Positions 43,574-53,441 are shown, counted from the first letter of the stretch. The stretch is DNA of 64,000 nucleotides from Parasphingorhabdus cellanae (GCF_017498565.1 NZ_CP071794.1:3462001-3526000); one strand, 5' to 3'. The notes: generated by a model not told the origin, from the letters alone. Program-made: numbers and translations.

Positions 43574-43978
43574 TCAATTTGGCATATATGCCCAACATTC
43601 AACTTCTGCCAATGCGCCGGCGACTAAGCCATTGGTGCCAAAAGCACTCCTCGATGGCAATCGATCCTGCGCGAAATATTCTAAATATACCGCGTTAAAC
43701 TCACGCCATCGGTCCATGTCGGCAAGCATCACGGTACACTTAAATACTGCGTTCATATCCAAGCCAAATGTTTGTAATGTTGTTGTTATATTATCCATCA
43801 ACTGTCTTGTTTGATCCTGCAAGTTCTCTGGAAATGTGCCATCGCCGCGATTCCCGATTTGCCCTGACAGGAATAGGATATTTCCGACCCGTGTTGCTCT
43901 TGAAAAAGGGGATCCTGGCCTTCCGCCTGTGTAAAACTCGAGATCAGGCCGATCTGCGACATTCTTGGTCTCACTCAT
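43574..43978 (-). CDS. RidA/YjgF family protein (enamine/imine deaminase-like)
   Basis: The 134-residue RidA-fold protein has VGNILFLSGQIGNRGDGTFP, QTRQLMDNITTTLQTFGLDM, and the catalytic pair: Arg in LPSRSAFGTN and Glu in VAGALAEVECWAYMP. RidA enzymes hydrolyse enamines and imines; branch members are 2-aminomuconate deaminases. The start overlaps the dipeptidase stop by 4 bases (ATGA), so it is the last gene of the MFS-dipeptidase-RidA operon. Confidence 0.92.
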   Translation of the reverse strand: MSETKNVADRPDLEFYTGGRPGSPFSRATRVGNILFLSGQIGNRGDGTFPENLQDQTRQLMDNITTTLQTFGLDMNAVFKCTVMLADMDRWREFNAVYLEYFAQDRLPSRSAFGTNGLVAGALAEVECWAYMPN

Positions 43979-45045
43979 TGCATTATCCTAACCATATTGC
44001 CGCCCATTATTTTGGCGAGCTCAGTTTCATTTACGCCGCGATGTAGCAGTGATCCTGCCAGCACGGGCCATAGGCTGTAGTTCGGCATGACAGAGCGATA
44101 AGTGAAATCCATATCCGTACCAATTGCGATGTGGTCCACTCCTAGGATATCGACCATTCGTAAAATGGTTTCAATATATTCGTCAAAATTTTGCTGCCCA
44201 AACCCGGCGGGAACTGCACCCACGATACCGCCCCCGTCTGTGACCAAACGGGCATGCTCGGCGCTGATTAAACGGTTATGTTTGTCATCGCCAAAATCAA
44301 TATTGGAATGGGATAGCATCATTGGTCGGCTTGCAATGCGCGCCGCGCCGCGCACCGTATCATAACTGGCATGTGAAAGATCTACCAGGATATTGGCATC
44401 TTCCATCGCCTTTATGGCAGTTTGTCCAAATTTGCTAAGACCATCATGAGAAGGCGGTTGGGTTTGCGTATCGCCGATATGATTATTTCGATAATGTACG
44501 ATTGTAATTGATTGCACGCTGCGCTTGGCGGCCTCGGAGATTTTTTCAATATCACATCCAATAAAGTCGCCACCTTCAATTGACAGAAATCCGGCAATCG
44601 ATTTGTGCTCATGGGCAGCATCAACATCATCAGCGCTACGCCCTATTTCCAGCCCGCTATCTGCCCCTATATTCTCAAAATAATCGACTTGTCGGTTATG
44701 TTCCCACTTTGCTTCTGCATCAGTCAGCTCGCGTGTTGGGCCTATTCCGCCTTCGATAAAGCCTAGGACTGGCAGATCGGCTACTGTTGAGAAAAAAACT
44801 GCTGATATGCTTGATGCCCGTATTTCAGCCATAGTTTCGGTAATATCAAGCTTGGCATAGCGACTTGTAAATGGCGTTTCCGGCGCATTGTTCATAAAGA
44901 AACGGCCCGGATGAGCATGAATATCAATCGTTGGATATTTCGCCAGAAACGCTTCACCTGCCTCCAGCTGTTTTGGCTGATAGCTAACTGGCGTGACATT
45001 TTCTTCGCTCTGGCTTGAATTATTCGAGGAACATATAATGCACAT
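43975..45045 (-). CDS. Membrane dipeptidase (peptidase family M19)
   Basis: The 356-residue zinc hydrolase of the renal dipeptidase family shows the metal motif in IDIHAHPGRFF, AGFLSIEGGDFIG, HYRNNHIGDTQ, LVDLSHASYDTVRGAAR, PMMLSHSNIDFGDDKHNRLIS and a C-terminal GTDMDF. M19 enzymes cleave dipeptides and some amide or lactam substrates. ATG 45045 is chosen because longer versions overlap the MFS gene. Operon context (transporter upstream, RidA downstream) suggests hydrolysis of an imported N-acyl or peptide conjugate followed by imine hydrolysis. Confidence 0.88.
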   Translation of the reverse strand: MCIICSSNNSSQSEENVTPVSYQPKQLEAGEAFLAKYPTIDIHAHPGRFFMNNAPETPFTSRYAKLDITETMAEIRASSISAVFFSTVADLPVLGFIEGGIGPTRELTDAEAKWEHNRQVDYFENIGADSGLEIGRSADDVDAAHEHKSIAGFLSIEGGDFIGCDIEKISEAAKRSVQSITIVHYRNNHIGDTQTQPPSHDGLSKFGQTAIKAMEDANILVDLSHASYDTVRGAARIASRPMMLSHSNIDFGDDKHNRLISAEHARLVTDGGGIVGAVPAGFGQQNFDEYIETILRMVDILGVDHIAIGTDMDFTYRSVMPNYSLWPVLAGSLLHRGVNETELAKIMGGNMVRIMQ

Positions 45046-45079
45046 TATCAAACTTTCTGAAATCTCCGGCGCATGATAA

Positions 45080-46345
45080 TTATTGTGTTTGAAGAAGTTT
45101 TGCCTTGCGCTCACTCTTCCATTCCACCGGGTTGATAAATAGCATGCAGGTCGCCGAAAATAGCGACAATATTACAAAAATGATCAACGGAAGGTCATAA
45201 GAATTTGATACGGCAAAAAGGCGGGCCATTATCCAAGGTCCTGCTGAAGAGCCCAAATTCGCCATTGCTGTAAAAATGCCAAGCAGCAGCCCCAAATGAT
45301 TATTGCCGTAGCAATGACGGGCTATGACCGGACCGTCGATCATCACACTGGCATGCGATAATGCTCGAAACACAACATAAGCAATTAGCACAACGGGATT
45401 GGTAAGCAGGAATGCCAAAGCAGCTGTCATCCCCATAACTGTATAGAGTATTGCCATGCCCTTGTTAGAAGTCGTGTCGAGAATATTGCCAGCAATGATC
45501 CGGCCAATCATGCTGAAGAGTCCTATACCACTAATCGCAAAAGCGCTTTGCGCTGTGGAAATGCCAAGGTCACCAAATATGAGAACCTGATGCTGAGTGA
45601 GAGCCTGATCAACCACGGTAATTGTGAAAAATGCGATAGCCATAAACCAAAAATTTTTGCCGCGCATCACACCGAGAAAATGGGTCCAAGCTTTGGTTTT
45701 AGGTACTATAGGAGCATTTTTAATTTGAGGGTGAATGTCATTTTCGCTCGGTAATTTGATACGAAGTAGCCCATAAAGTAACAGTGGCAAGGCGATAAAC
45801 CATATCCCGCATGACAAAACGGCCATACTCATTCGCCATCCTAATTCGCCTATAAGATACGCTGTGAGCAATGGCATAACGACGCCGCCCAGACCGGTAC
45901 CCAATAAAGCAATTCCAGTTGCGGTGCCTTGAGAGGCCTTAAAAGAGCGGGCGACTAGAACGAAAATTGAAACCATTGCGCCAGGACCAGCTATGCCTAG
46001 TAAGACACCGAGGAAATAATAGTAGCTCAGGCTTTCAACCCAAAGAAAGCCGAGCAATGCTAATCCGCCGATGAAAATTGACAGGATCAGAGCTATCCAG
46101 ACCCCTGTAACATCTAAAAGTCGGCCAACTACCAGGCAGGTAATTGCTCCAGTAAAATATTTCACGGAAGACAGAAAAGTTGCTTGTTCTACATCCCATC
46201 CGAATTCTTGAATTACTTCGGGATATAAAAACGGCAATGCATAAGCTGGCGCTGAAAAGCCAAAAAATAGAGCCGTAAAACCAATAAGCAGTGAAGGCCA
46301 GTTTTCTTTAAACTCCTCCCGAAATGTTTCATCGAACCTGAACAT
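45080..46345 (-). CDS. MFS transporter
   Basis: The 421-residue 12-helix major facilitator begins FRFDETFREEFKENWPSLLI and has GWDVEQATFLSSVKYFTGAI and VGRLLDVTGVW, similar to OFA/monocarboxylate-type MFS carriers of small organic acids. ATG 46345 follows AGGGGAG at the right distance; the GTG at 46351 is too close to that site. It is the first gene of the MFS-dipeptidase-RidA operon. The palindrome at 46714-46730 is about 370 bases upstream, so this operon may belong to the IclR regulon with a long leader. Confidence 0.9.
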   Translation of the reverse strand: MFRFDETFREEFKENWPSLLIGFTALFFGFSAPAYALPFLYPEVIQEFGWDVEQATFLSSVKYFTGAITCLVVGRLLDVTGVWIALILSIFIGGLALLGFLWVESLSYYYFLGVLLGIAGPGAMVSIFVLVARSFKASQGTATGIALLGTGLGGVVMPLLTAYLIGELGWRMSMAVLSCGIWFIALPLLLYGLLRIKLPSENDIHPQIKNAPIVPKTKAWTHFLGVMRGKNFWFMAIAFFTITVVDQALTQHQVLIFGDLGISTAQSAFAISGIGLFSMIGRIIAGNILDTTSNKGMAILYTVMGMTAALAFLLTNPVVLIAYVVFRALSHASVMIDGPVIARHCYGNNHLGLLLGIFTAMANLGSSAGPWIMARLFAVSNSYDLPLIIFVILSLFSATCMLFINPVEWKSERKAKLLQTQ

Positions 46346-46827
46346 AAACACTCCCCTGATCCTGCCTTCTAATATAACTACAGGTCAGCAATCTCGCGTG
46401 GCTATTTTCAGACAGTTGTTGTCAATTGCTTGAATTGCAAATCTGAAATGTCGCCAAGCAAACCGCCCCGACAATAATTCATGTTAAACGCTCATTTTCG
46501 GCTGACACAATAACTTTGATTTCGTATCATTCTCCGAACCAGGCGATTCAACGTTCACTGTCTTAAATTTAAAGGCTCCTTTAGCTCTGCAAAGCGGTAT
46601 TTGGGATCCGGAATTAGCAATAACTATCTGAGAACAAAGATAAATTTTGAAAGCGCTATTACATTGAATGTCATTGAGAGCTTTGGGATTCTAGATATCT
46701 GCTTTCTCACGAAGTTGCGTTATGCGCAACTATGTCTTGCTTGAAAAGACGATAATTGTGACTGATGATCAGATTCGCTCGGGACGATACGTTTCTATGG
46801 GATGCCGAATATTCCTCACCGGACCAT
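46346..46827. other. Intergenic region upstream of the MFS operon (482 bases)
   Basis: A/T-rich, with the operator palindrome at 46714-46730. No convincing open frame, RNA gene or terminator hairpin was found. It separates the TonB receptor end (46828) from the MFS start. Confidence 0.6.
46714..46730. promoter_or_regulatory. Operator palindrome GTTGCG-N5-CGCAAC (copy 3)
   Basis: Exact 6-5-6 inverted repeat with spacer TTATG, extended by an A/T pair on each side. It sits in the region between the TonB receptor stop and the MFS operon start and probably serves the MFS-dipeptidase-RidA operon. Confidence 0.8.
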
Positions 46828-48927
46828 TCATATACGAAAGTTGAGGCTGAAAGTCGCACGCCGAAAGTTACCGGAATAACAAGTATTTGCAGAAGGGCAG
46901 GCAGCAAAATATCTCTTGTTAAAAAGGTTGGATATATTCACAGCTACTTGAAGAGCCCCAATTTCATATCCTAGCGACAGATCAAAAATCAAGGCATCGT
47001 TCAACTTTAGCGTGTTCGCTGTGTCGGCGTAACTGTTGCCAGTGTAACGGGCACCGGCACCCAACCTGAAACCGCCGGGAAACTGGCTTCTAAAGAACAT
47101 ATATTCCGCATAGGCTGCGGCCGTAATTTGCGGTGTAGCTGCTGGAGTACGGCCAATCTCCCCCTCGGTACCATCGCGTATGACCAAATCAAATGCAGTA
47201 GCTGACGCTCGCAGGTTAAACCCCTGAAATGCCTGCATCTGAACTTCAACTTCCCCGCCACGCGAACGTTGTCGCCCGCCTTGCGATTGATTGAATGGCG
47301 AGCCAGGAACGGGGTCGGATACCAGAACCCCATCACGTTCGATATCAAATAGAGAGGCTGATAGGGCAAATGGCTGATTTTCAGGTTGGTAACGCAGGCC
47401 CAGCTCATACTGCCGGCCAGTTTCAGGTTGATAGAAATTTCCGGTCGACAGATCAGTTCCTATAAGAGGGGTGAAGGAGGTGGCGTAGTTGATATAAGGT
47501 GCAAAGCCACTGTCGCTGACATAGACTAAACCAACACGATAACTCGTCTTTTCTGGAGCACCTCTAGTTATATTTCCTCGGTTTTCGTTGGTCTCTATGT
47601 TGACATAGTCGTGCCGTCCCGACACAATTAGCGAAAAATTTCCTGTCTTAATCTGGTTCTGGATATACAGGCCTGTCTGATCCACTGATTGTAGAGTGGT
47701 GCTGCGGGAAGCCAGGGGCGGTAACGGCAGGGTATAGTCAGGGGCAAAAATATTCAGCGCTGGTGCACTGCCAAATGCACGCGAACTTTCCAAGTCTGAT
47801 CGGCTGTAGTCAATCCCCACGAGCAGCGCATGATTAAATGGCCCAGTATCAAACCGCGCAATAAGCTGGGTGTCGATTGCGATGTTATTCAGACTACCTT
47901 CCAGAGAGGAATTACCACGGTTCAGAAAAAACTGACCGTCACGTTCTTCTGGATTACCCCGAAAAGATCCGAACAGCCCAGCGTAAACCAAGTTAAGCTT
48001 GGCATATCTGCCATGGGAAATAATTTTCAGATTTTGGTCGAGCTCCCGTTCAAAACTATAACCAATTTCATACTGGTCGCGGTCATAACGGTCTGCGCGC
48101 GGATCACTTATAAACAGATCCAGAGGAATACGTCTTCCATCTGATAGCGGTGTTACTGATCCGGAATATGGAATAAAACCCGTTGGCCGGTTGGAGCGGT
48201 CACCGGTATAGCTTGTACGTAAGGTGAAGGATGTTAGTTGATCCGGAGACCAGTTAGCCGAAGCGCTGATGTAAGAACGATCATCTTTCGCAAGTTGCAC
48301 TTGAGTTTGGCCTCTACGAATAAGACCTACGCTTCTTATTGAGACTGTATCGGATATTGTGACACTCATATCTGTGGAGCCATAAAAGGTACCATATTCA
48401 TCCCCGCCCAATTCCAATGACGCGCTATTTTCTCGGTCAGGGGCCTTGCTTACAATATTCACCAATCCGCCGGCATTGCTGCTGCCATATAAAACTGAGG
48501 ATGGGCCTTTCAAAACTTCGAGACGCCCGATCCCTTCAGGTGGGGTAGTCCATGAGAAAAACGCCCCACTGTTGTAAAGAACCAGTCCATCTTTGAAAAA
48601 GCTGGAATTGTTAAAGCCGCGTAGTTGATAATATTCAATCCGTGTATCGCTGCCAAATGCCTGTGAGCGCACGCCGGATGTGTAGTTCAGTGATTCTGCT
48701 ACTGTACGCGCGTTAATGGCATCTATAAAATCCTCATCGACTATTGAAATGGCCTGTGGGGTTTCAATCAGTGGTGTGTCTAATTTTGTGGCGCTATTTA
48801 TCTCATCCGCGTTAGATCGTTGTGCTGTGACAATTATCGTCTTTTCACCAGCTTCACCATCCATCGCTTGAGCAGGTATAGCGAAAAATACTGGCATAGG
48901 TGCCAGCATGAGAGTCTTATAATTCAT
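46828..48927 (-). CDS. TonB-dependent siderophore-type receptor
   Basis: The 699-residue outer-membrane receptor has a signal peptide (MNYKTLMLAPMPVFFAIPAQ, cleavage after AQA) and TonB box KTIIVTAQRS. The plug has ETPQAISIVDEDFIDA, YYQLRGFNNSSFFKDGL and EVLKGPSSVLYGSSNAGGLV, and the barrel ends with YFAACPSANTCYSGNFRRAT and LNFRI, the pattern of ferric-siderophore receptors of the FhuA/FpvA kind. A DUF2946-like gene lies 112 bases upstream on the same strand; that combination is known for copper-linked receptors. Confidence 0.92.
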   Translation of the reverse strand: MNYKTLMLAPMPVFFAIPAQAMDGEAGEKTIIVTAQRSNADEINSATKLDTPLIETPQAISIVDEDFIDAINARTVAESLNYTSGVRSQAFGSDTRIEYYQLRGFNNSSFFKDGLVLYNSGAFFSWTTPPEGIGRLEVLKGPSSVLYGSSNAGGLVNIVSKAPDRENSASLELGGDEYGTFYGSTDMSVTISDTVSIRSVGLIRRGQTQVQLAKDDRSYISASANWSPDQLTSFTLRTSYTGDRSNRPTGFIPYSGSVTPLSDGRRIPLDLFISDPRADRYDRDQYEIGYSFERELDQNLKIISHGRYAKLNLVYAGLFGSFRGNPEERDGQFFLNRGNSSLEGSLNNIAIDTQLIARFDTGPFNHALLVGIDYSRSDLESSRAFGSAPALNIFAPDYTLPLPPLASRSTTLQSVDQTGLYIQNQIKTGNFSLIVSGRHDYVNIETNENRGNITRGAPEKTSYRVGLVYVSDSGFAPYINYATSFTPLIGTDLSTGNFYQPETGRQYELGLRYQPENQPFALSASLFDIERDGVLVSDPVPGSPFNQSQGGRQRSRGGEVEVQMQAFQGFNLRASATAFDLVIRDGTEGEIGRTPAATPQITAAAYAEYMFFRSQFPGGFRLGAGARYTGNSYADTANTLKLNDALIFDLSLGYEIGALQVAVNISNLFNKRYFAACPSANTCYSGNFRRATFSLNFRI

Positions 48928-49039
48928 AAAGAGAAGTCCTGTGACGCCCAGCTTACCAGCGTGGGAAGCGCGGCTTGTATGTCCGTTTCAGCATCCGTAT
49001 TTCCAAAATCATTGGATTAGACGGTGCCGAATGATTAAA

Positions 49040-49459
49040 TTATGCGGACAAATCAGGAGGCCCGTGCGAAGGCGGTAGAAAATATCGTGATACTGAATTT
49101 ACAGGGTTTTCCGCGCCTAACAAATTATTGCGCGCGACGATTCTCAAACTTTCAGTGGCTAAGTTAGCTGCAGCGTTATTATCCAAGGGTGTGTGCGACA
49201 CAGCCCCAAATGCACACGGTATATTGTCACTATCGGTCTCACTATGACCGTTTTCACTACCCGTTCCGTTCTCCAATGGTATGGAAATCACCTGTTTATT
49301 GGAAAGCGTTCCGTTACAAATACTGACCGTTATCGTCAGTTCATCAGATTGTGCGAACATATAGCCGTTGGGCACTAACGCTTTCATAAACAACGTTATG
49401 AAAAACAGTGCGATCGCAGCATGCCGATGAGCGGCCAAAGATGTACGCAAAATTTTCAT
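49040..49459 (-). CDS. DUF2946-like small membrane-anchored protein (second)
   Basis: The 139-residue protein has the same layout as the one at 25955: hydrophobic N-terminus (HAAIALFFITLFMKALVPNG), YMFAQSDELTITVSICNG, a charged middle, CAFGAVSHTP and a C-terminal LPPSHGPP. It is placed directly upstream of the siderophore-type TonB receptor on the same strand, as is usual for DUF2946 genes. A role in metal (often copper) uptake is inferred from context only. Confidence 0.62.
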   Translation of the reverse strand: MKILRTSLAAHRHAAIALFFITLFMKALVPNGYMFAQSDELTITVSICNGTLSNKQVISIPLENGTGSENGHSETDSDNIPCAFGAVSHTPLDNNAAANLATESLRIVARNNLLGAENPVNSVSRYFLPPSHGPPDLSA

Positions 49460-49568
49460 GAGGGTGATGGTTTAGTATTGTTTCCTTAGGATGTCGCTTG
49501 CGCGTTCCGTTTTTTGATTGAAGCAGACTTATTGTAAAAGCCGATATAAAATTTGGTAAGAAAGTGCG

Positions 49569-50348
49569 TCAATTAAATTGCAAGAGACTATCCGGCCGTG
49601 CCAATGAAACTAGTGAAAGACCGCAAGAGCGCGCACGCTCTATCGCAAAACTAGTGGGAACAGATATGGTCACTAATGTAGTGCCACCTGCGATCGCCGT
49701 TTTCTCGACAATTTCGTAACTGCACCGGGACGTGGTTAGTATGAATCCGATGGAGAGGTCTATTCCCTCAATTGTGGCTCTTCCTACAAGTTTGTCCAAA
49801 GCATTGTGGCGACCAACGTCTTCGCGCACCAATCCAATATTCCCTTGTCTATCAACCCAGGCGGCAGCGTGTACTCCGCCGGTGGCATCGTTAATTGGTT
49901 GGTGATTGTGCAGGTTTTGTAGGGCACGGAATATACTATTGTATTCCACGAATTGATGCGAAACCACTTTTGGCAGTTTTTGAGCCACAAGCTCTAAATT
50001 TTCTAAACCGCATAGCCCGCAGCTACTTTCTGCAACGCGTGTTCGGGCACGCTCAAAGATAATATCTGCTTTTTCACCAATGAGATTGGCTCTCAATATC
50101 GTACCCTTATCAAGTTTGACAATATCTATAGAGCCAAGCTGGTCTTTATGATCAATAAGTCGCTCATTAATAGCGAAGCCAATAATGAAGTCTTGTAGGT
50201 CTGACGGTGTCGCCATCATAACGGCATAACCAATGCCGTTAAATTCTATCGATACAGGTTCCTCGACGGCGATATCTCTGTCGATCAGCTCCGGCAGATT
50301 AGAGCTAGGTATAAAACGTTGCGCTTTGCTCCTTGTCAATTGTGTCAT
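49569..50348 (-). CDS. fdhD: Formate dehydrogenase accessory sulfurtransferase FdhD
   Basis: The 259-residue protein transfers sulfur to the bis-MGD cofactor of formate dehydrogenase. Its CxxC motif is in SSCGLCGLENL near residue 120, with VEEPVSIEFNGIGYAVMMAT, TGGVHAAAWVDRQG and REDVGRHNALDKLVG typical of FdhD. It follows the delta subunit gene by one base, closing the formate dehydrogenase operon. Confidence 0.95.
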   Translation of the reverse strand: MTQLTRSKAQRFIPSSNLPELIDRDIAVEEPVSIEFNGIGYAVMMATPSDLQDFIIGFAINERLIDHKDQLGSIDIVKLDKGTILRANLIGEKADIIFERARTRVAESSCGLCGLENLELVAQKLPKVVSHQFVEYNSIFRALQNLHNHQPINDATGGVHAAAWVDRQGNIGLVREDVGRHNALDKLVGRATIEGIDLSIGFILTTSRCSYEIVEKTAIAGGTTLVTISVPTSFAIERARSCGLSLVSLARPDSLLQFN

Positions 50349-50349
50349 A

Positions 50350-50592
50350 CTATTCTGGTCGCTTAGTTGGTAGCAGCGACTGTTTATCTACAGTTTCAAT
50401 AGCGGATCTTGATACTTCTGAAATAGCTGCTCTCTCATCTGCAATATACTTGATGATACGTAGCTTCATGCGCGGATCCCAATATCTTAGGATATGATCT
50501 GCTGTTGCGGCGGCGGCATCTGTGTCTTGCATGTGACCATAGTTACGCGCAATCTGTTCGGCCATACGTACAAGATGTTTGAGACTGTTCAT
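50350..50592 (-). CDS. fdsD: NAD-dependent formate dehydrogenase delta subunit
   Basis: The 80-residue protein has LKHLVRMAEQIARNYGHMQD, ATADHILRYWDPRMKLRII, the FdsD signature of a helical protein needed for assembly of the FdsABG enzyme. It overlaps the alpha subunit stop by 4 bases and is followed by fdhD, the standard fds gene order. Confidence 0.93.
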   Translation of the reverse strand: MNSLKHLVRMAEQIARNYGHMQDTDAAAATADHILRYWDPRMKLRIIKYIADERAAISEVSRSAIETVDKQSLLPTKRPE

Positions 50593-53441
50593 GTAGAGGC
50601 ATCTATCCGGCGTGATTGGTCTGATAGCTCTTCATAGGCTTCTTGCCATTCCGTCGGGCCGTTAGAGGCCGAGACTTGAACGGCCGTCACTTTATATTCC
50701 GGACAATTGGTGGCCCAATCACTATGCTCGGTTGTAACCACGTTGGCCTGGGTCGCAGGATGATGAAAAGTGGTATATACTACGCCCGGTGCGACCCGGT
50801 CAGTAATCTGAATCTTTAATGTCGTTTCACCGGACCGGCTGGACAACTTTGTCCAGTCACCATCGTGCAGACCCCTATTTTCAGCATCAGACGGATGCAT
50901 CTCCAAGACGTCCTCTTTATGCCAAACAGTATTTTTTGTTCGTCGGGTTTGCGCGCCCACGTTATAATGGGACAATATACGCCCTGTAGTCAGTAACAAC
51001 GGAAAACGCGGGCCGGTTTTTTCATCTGTCGGCACATAATCTGCCACGACGAACCGGCCTTTGCCACGCACAAAGCTATCTACATGCATCACAGGCGATC
51101 CGTCTGGCGCGCCATCATTTACCGGCCATTGCAGCGACCCTTCTTCACGTAGCTTATCAAAGTTAACACCGGCAAATGTTGGGGTTAGGCGGGCAATCTC
51201 GTCCATGATTTCAGATGGGTGACGGTAATCCCATTCTAATCCCATGGCATTGGCCAAGGCTTGGGTAACCTCCCAATCTTCCATACCACTAATCGGCGTC
51301 ATAACTTTGTTAACGAGTTGGATCCGCCGTTCTGCGTTCGTAAATGTGCCGTCTTTTTCTAAAAAGGTAGACCCAGGTAGAAAGACATGAGCGTAATTGG
51401 CCGTTTCATTGAGAAACAGATCATGCACTATTACACATTCCATTGCTGCAAGGCCTGCAGAGACATGTTTCGTATTCGGATCTGACTGCAAAATATCCTC
51501 ACCCTGTACGTAGAGCGCCTTAAACTCTCCATCGACAGCGGCGTCGAGCATATTAGGGATGCGTAGGCCGGGTTCTGGGTCTATTGCCACGCCCCAATCA
51601 GCTTCAAACAACGCGCGGGCGCTTGCATCTGAAACATGCCGATAACCGGATAGCTCATGCGGAAAACTTCCCATATCGCAGGCGCCTTGGACATTATTCT
51701 GCCCGCGCAAGGGATTTACGCCGACGCCCTCTCGGCCAATATTTCCCGTAGCCATGGCCAGATTGGCAATTGCCATGACGGTAGAGCTCCCCTGGCTATG
51801 CTCTGTGACCCCAAGACCATAGTAAATTGCGCTGTTGTTGCCGGTAGCGAATAATCGTGCGGCTTCACGCAAATCTTTGGCAATCACCTTGGTAACCGGT
51901 TCGAGATTTTCGGGCGCGTGGCGGTCGTCCGATACGAATGCCGCCCACTCCATATATTCATCCCAGTCACAACGTTCGCGAATAAATTCTTCGTCCGCCA
52001 ACCCTTCGGTTACAATGACATGTGCCATGGCGGTGAGTACTGCGACATTTGTACCGGGCTGCAAAGGCAGATGATATTCTGCTTCGATATGCGGGCTTTT
52101 CACAAGATCAATACGGCGCGGATCAATGACAATCAGCTTGGCAGGCGGCCTGTTATCGATACCGCGTAATCGCCTTTTCATACGTGATGCAAAAACCGGA
52201 TGCCCATCTGTAGGATTTGCGCCGATGACCATGATGACATCGCTCTGTTCAACGCTGTCAAAATCCTGCGTGCCAGCACTGGTACCAAAGGTCTTTGCTA
52301 GCCCATAGCCCGTCGGAGAATGGCATACGCGCGCGCAGGTATCGACGTTATTGTTACCAAAGCCGGCTCGGATGAGTTTTTGGATGAGAAATGTCTCTTC
52401 ATTGGTGCAACGCGACGATGTAATGCCCCCAACACTGTTACGTCCATATTCACTCTGTATGCGTTTGATCTCATTCGCCGCATAGCTGAGCGCCTCATCC
52501 CAGCTTACTTCCTTCCACGGTTCGTCGATATTACGCCGGATCATCGGCTGGGTAATCCTGTCTTTATGATTGGCGTAACCCCATGCAAATCGGCCTTTGA
52601 CGCAGCTATGGCCTCGATTTGCTTTGCCGTCTTTCCACGGAACCATTCTGACCAATTGTTCGCCGCGCATTTCCGCGCGAAACGTGCAGCCGACGCCGCA
52701 ATAGGCGCAGGTGGTTATCTCGGTCCGGTCGGGCAAACCGATTTCGGCTACTGATTTCTCCTGAAGTGTTGCAGTTGGACACGCATCAACGCATGCCCCG
52801 CATGAAACGCATTCGGATGAAAGGAAATTATCGTCTGGAAGTCCGGCTGATATCTTTGAAGCAAAACCGCGGCCATCCATTGTCAGAGCAAAAGTACCTT
52901 GAACCTCGTCACAAGCGCGGACGCAACGTGAACAAGCTATGCATTTTGAAGGATCAAAATCGAAATAGGGGTTGGAACTATCCTTGCTCTCCCCGAGATG
53001 ATTTGCTCCTTCATAGCCGTAGCGCACATCGCGTAAGCCGACATTTGCTGCCTGATCCTGAAGTTCGCAATCATTATTCGCGCTGCATGTTAGGCAATCC
53101 AACGGGTGATCAGAGATATAAAGTTCCATTATACCTTTGCGAAGCTTCTGTAGTTTGGGCGTCTGCGTTTTTACAACCATGCCCTCTTCAACTGGAGTTG
53201 TGCAGCTGGCCGGTGTGCCTTTACGACCCTCAATCTCGACTAGGCACAGGCGGCAAGATCCGAAGCTCTCAAGATTATCGGTTGCACATAATTTGGGAAT
53301 ATTCGTGTTAGTTTCGGCAGCTGCGCGCATCACGCTGGTCCCCGCCGGAACAGCTATTAAGCGGCCATCGATGGATAAAGAGACGGTGTCCTGTGCTATG
53401 CTCTTAGGTGTGCCGAGATCCTTCTGTGCTTGATAAGTCAT
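50589..53441 (-). CDS. fdsA: NAD-dependent formate dehydrogenase alpha subunit (molybdenum)
   Basis: The 950-residue catalytic subunit has an N-terminal [2Fe-2S] NuoG-like domain (Cys52, 63, 66, 80), a His111-Cys116-119-125 cluster, two ferredoxin clusters (Cys167-177 and 211-221), the Mo-domain [4Fe-4S] (Cys245, 248, 252, 280), and the bis-MGD domain. The molybdenum ligand is Cys373 in RVCHSPT, so this is a cysteine, not selenocysteine, enzyme. It oxidises formate to CO2 with NAD via FdsB. Complete and well conserved; it overlaps fdsD. Confidence 0.96.
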   Translation of the reverse strand: MTYQAQKDLGTPKSIAQDTVSLSIDGRLIAVPAGTSVMRAAAETNTNIPKLCATDNLESFGSCRLCLVEIEGRKGTPASCTTPVEEGMVVKTQTPKLQKLRKGIMELYISDHPLDCLTCSANNDCELQDQAANVGLRDVRYGYEGANHLGESKDSSNPYFDFDPSKCIACSRCVRACDEVQGTFALTMDGRGFASKISAGLPDDNFLSSECVSCGACVDACPTATLQEKSVAEIGLPDRTEITTCAYCGVGCTFRAEMRGEQLVRMVPWKDGKANRGHSCVKGRFAWGYANHKDRITQPMIRRNIDEPWKEVSWDEALSYAANEIKRIQSEYGRNSVGGITSSRCTNEETFLIQKLIRAGFGNNNVDTCARVCHSPTGYGLAKTFGTSAGTQDFDSVEQSDVIMVIGANPTDGHPVFASRMKRRLRGIDNRPPAKLIVIDPRRIDLVKSPHIEAEYHLPLQPGTNVAVLTAMAHVIVTEGLADEEFIRERCDWDEYMEWAAFVSDDRHAPENLEPVTKVIAKDLREAARLFATGNNSAIYYGLGVTEHSQGSSTVMAIANLAMATGNIGREGVGVNPLRGQNNVQGACDMGSFPHELSGYRHVSDASARALFEADWGVAIDPEPGLRIPNMLDAAVDGEFKALYVQGEDILQSDPNTKHVSAGLAAMECVIVHDLFLNETANYAHVFLPGSTFLEKDGTFTNAERRIQLVNKVMTPISGMEDWEVTQALANAMGLEWDYRHPSEIMDEIARLTPTFAGVNFDKLREEGSLQWPVNDGAPDGSPVMHVDSFVRGKGRFVVADYVPTDEKTGPRFPLLLTTGRILSHYNVGAQTRRTKNTVWHKEDVLEMHPSDAENRGLHDGDWTKLSSRSGETTLKIQITDRVAPGVVYTTFHHPATQANVVTTEHSDWATNCPEYKVTAVQVSASNGPTEWQEAYEELSDQSRRIDAST

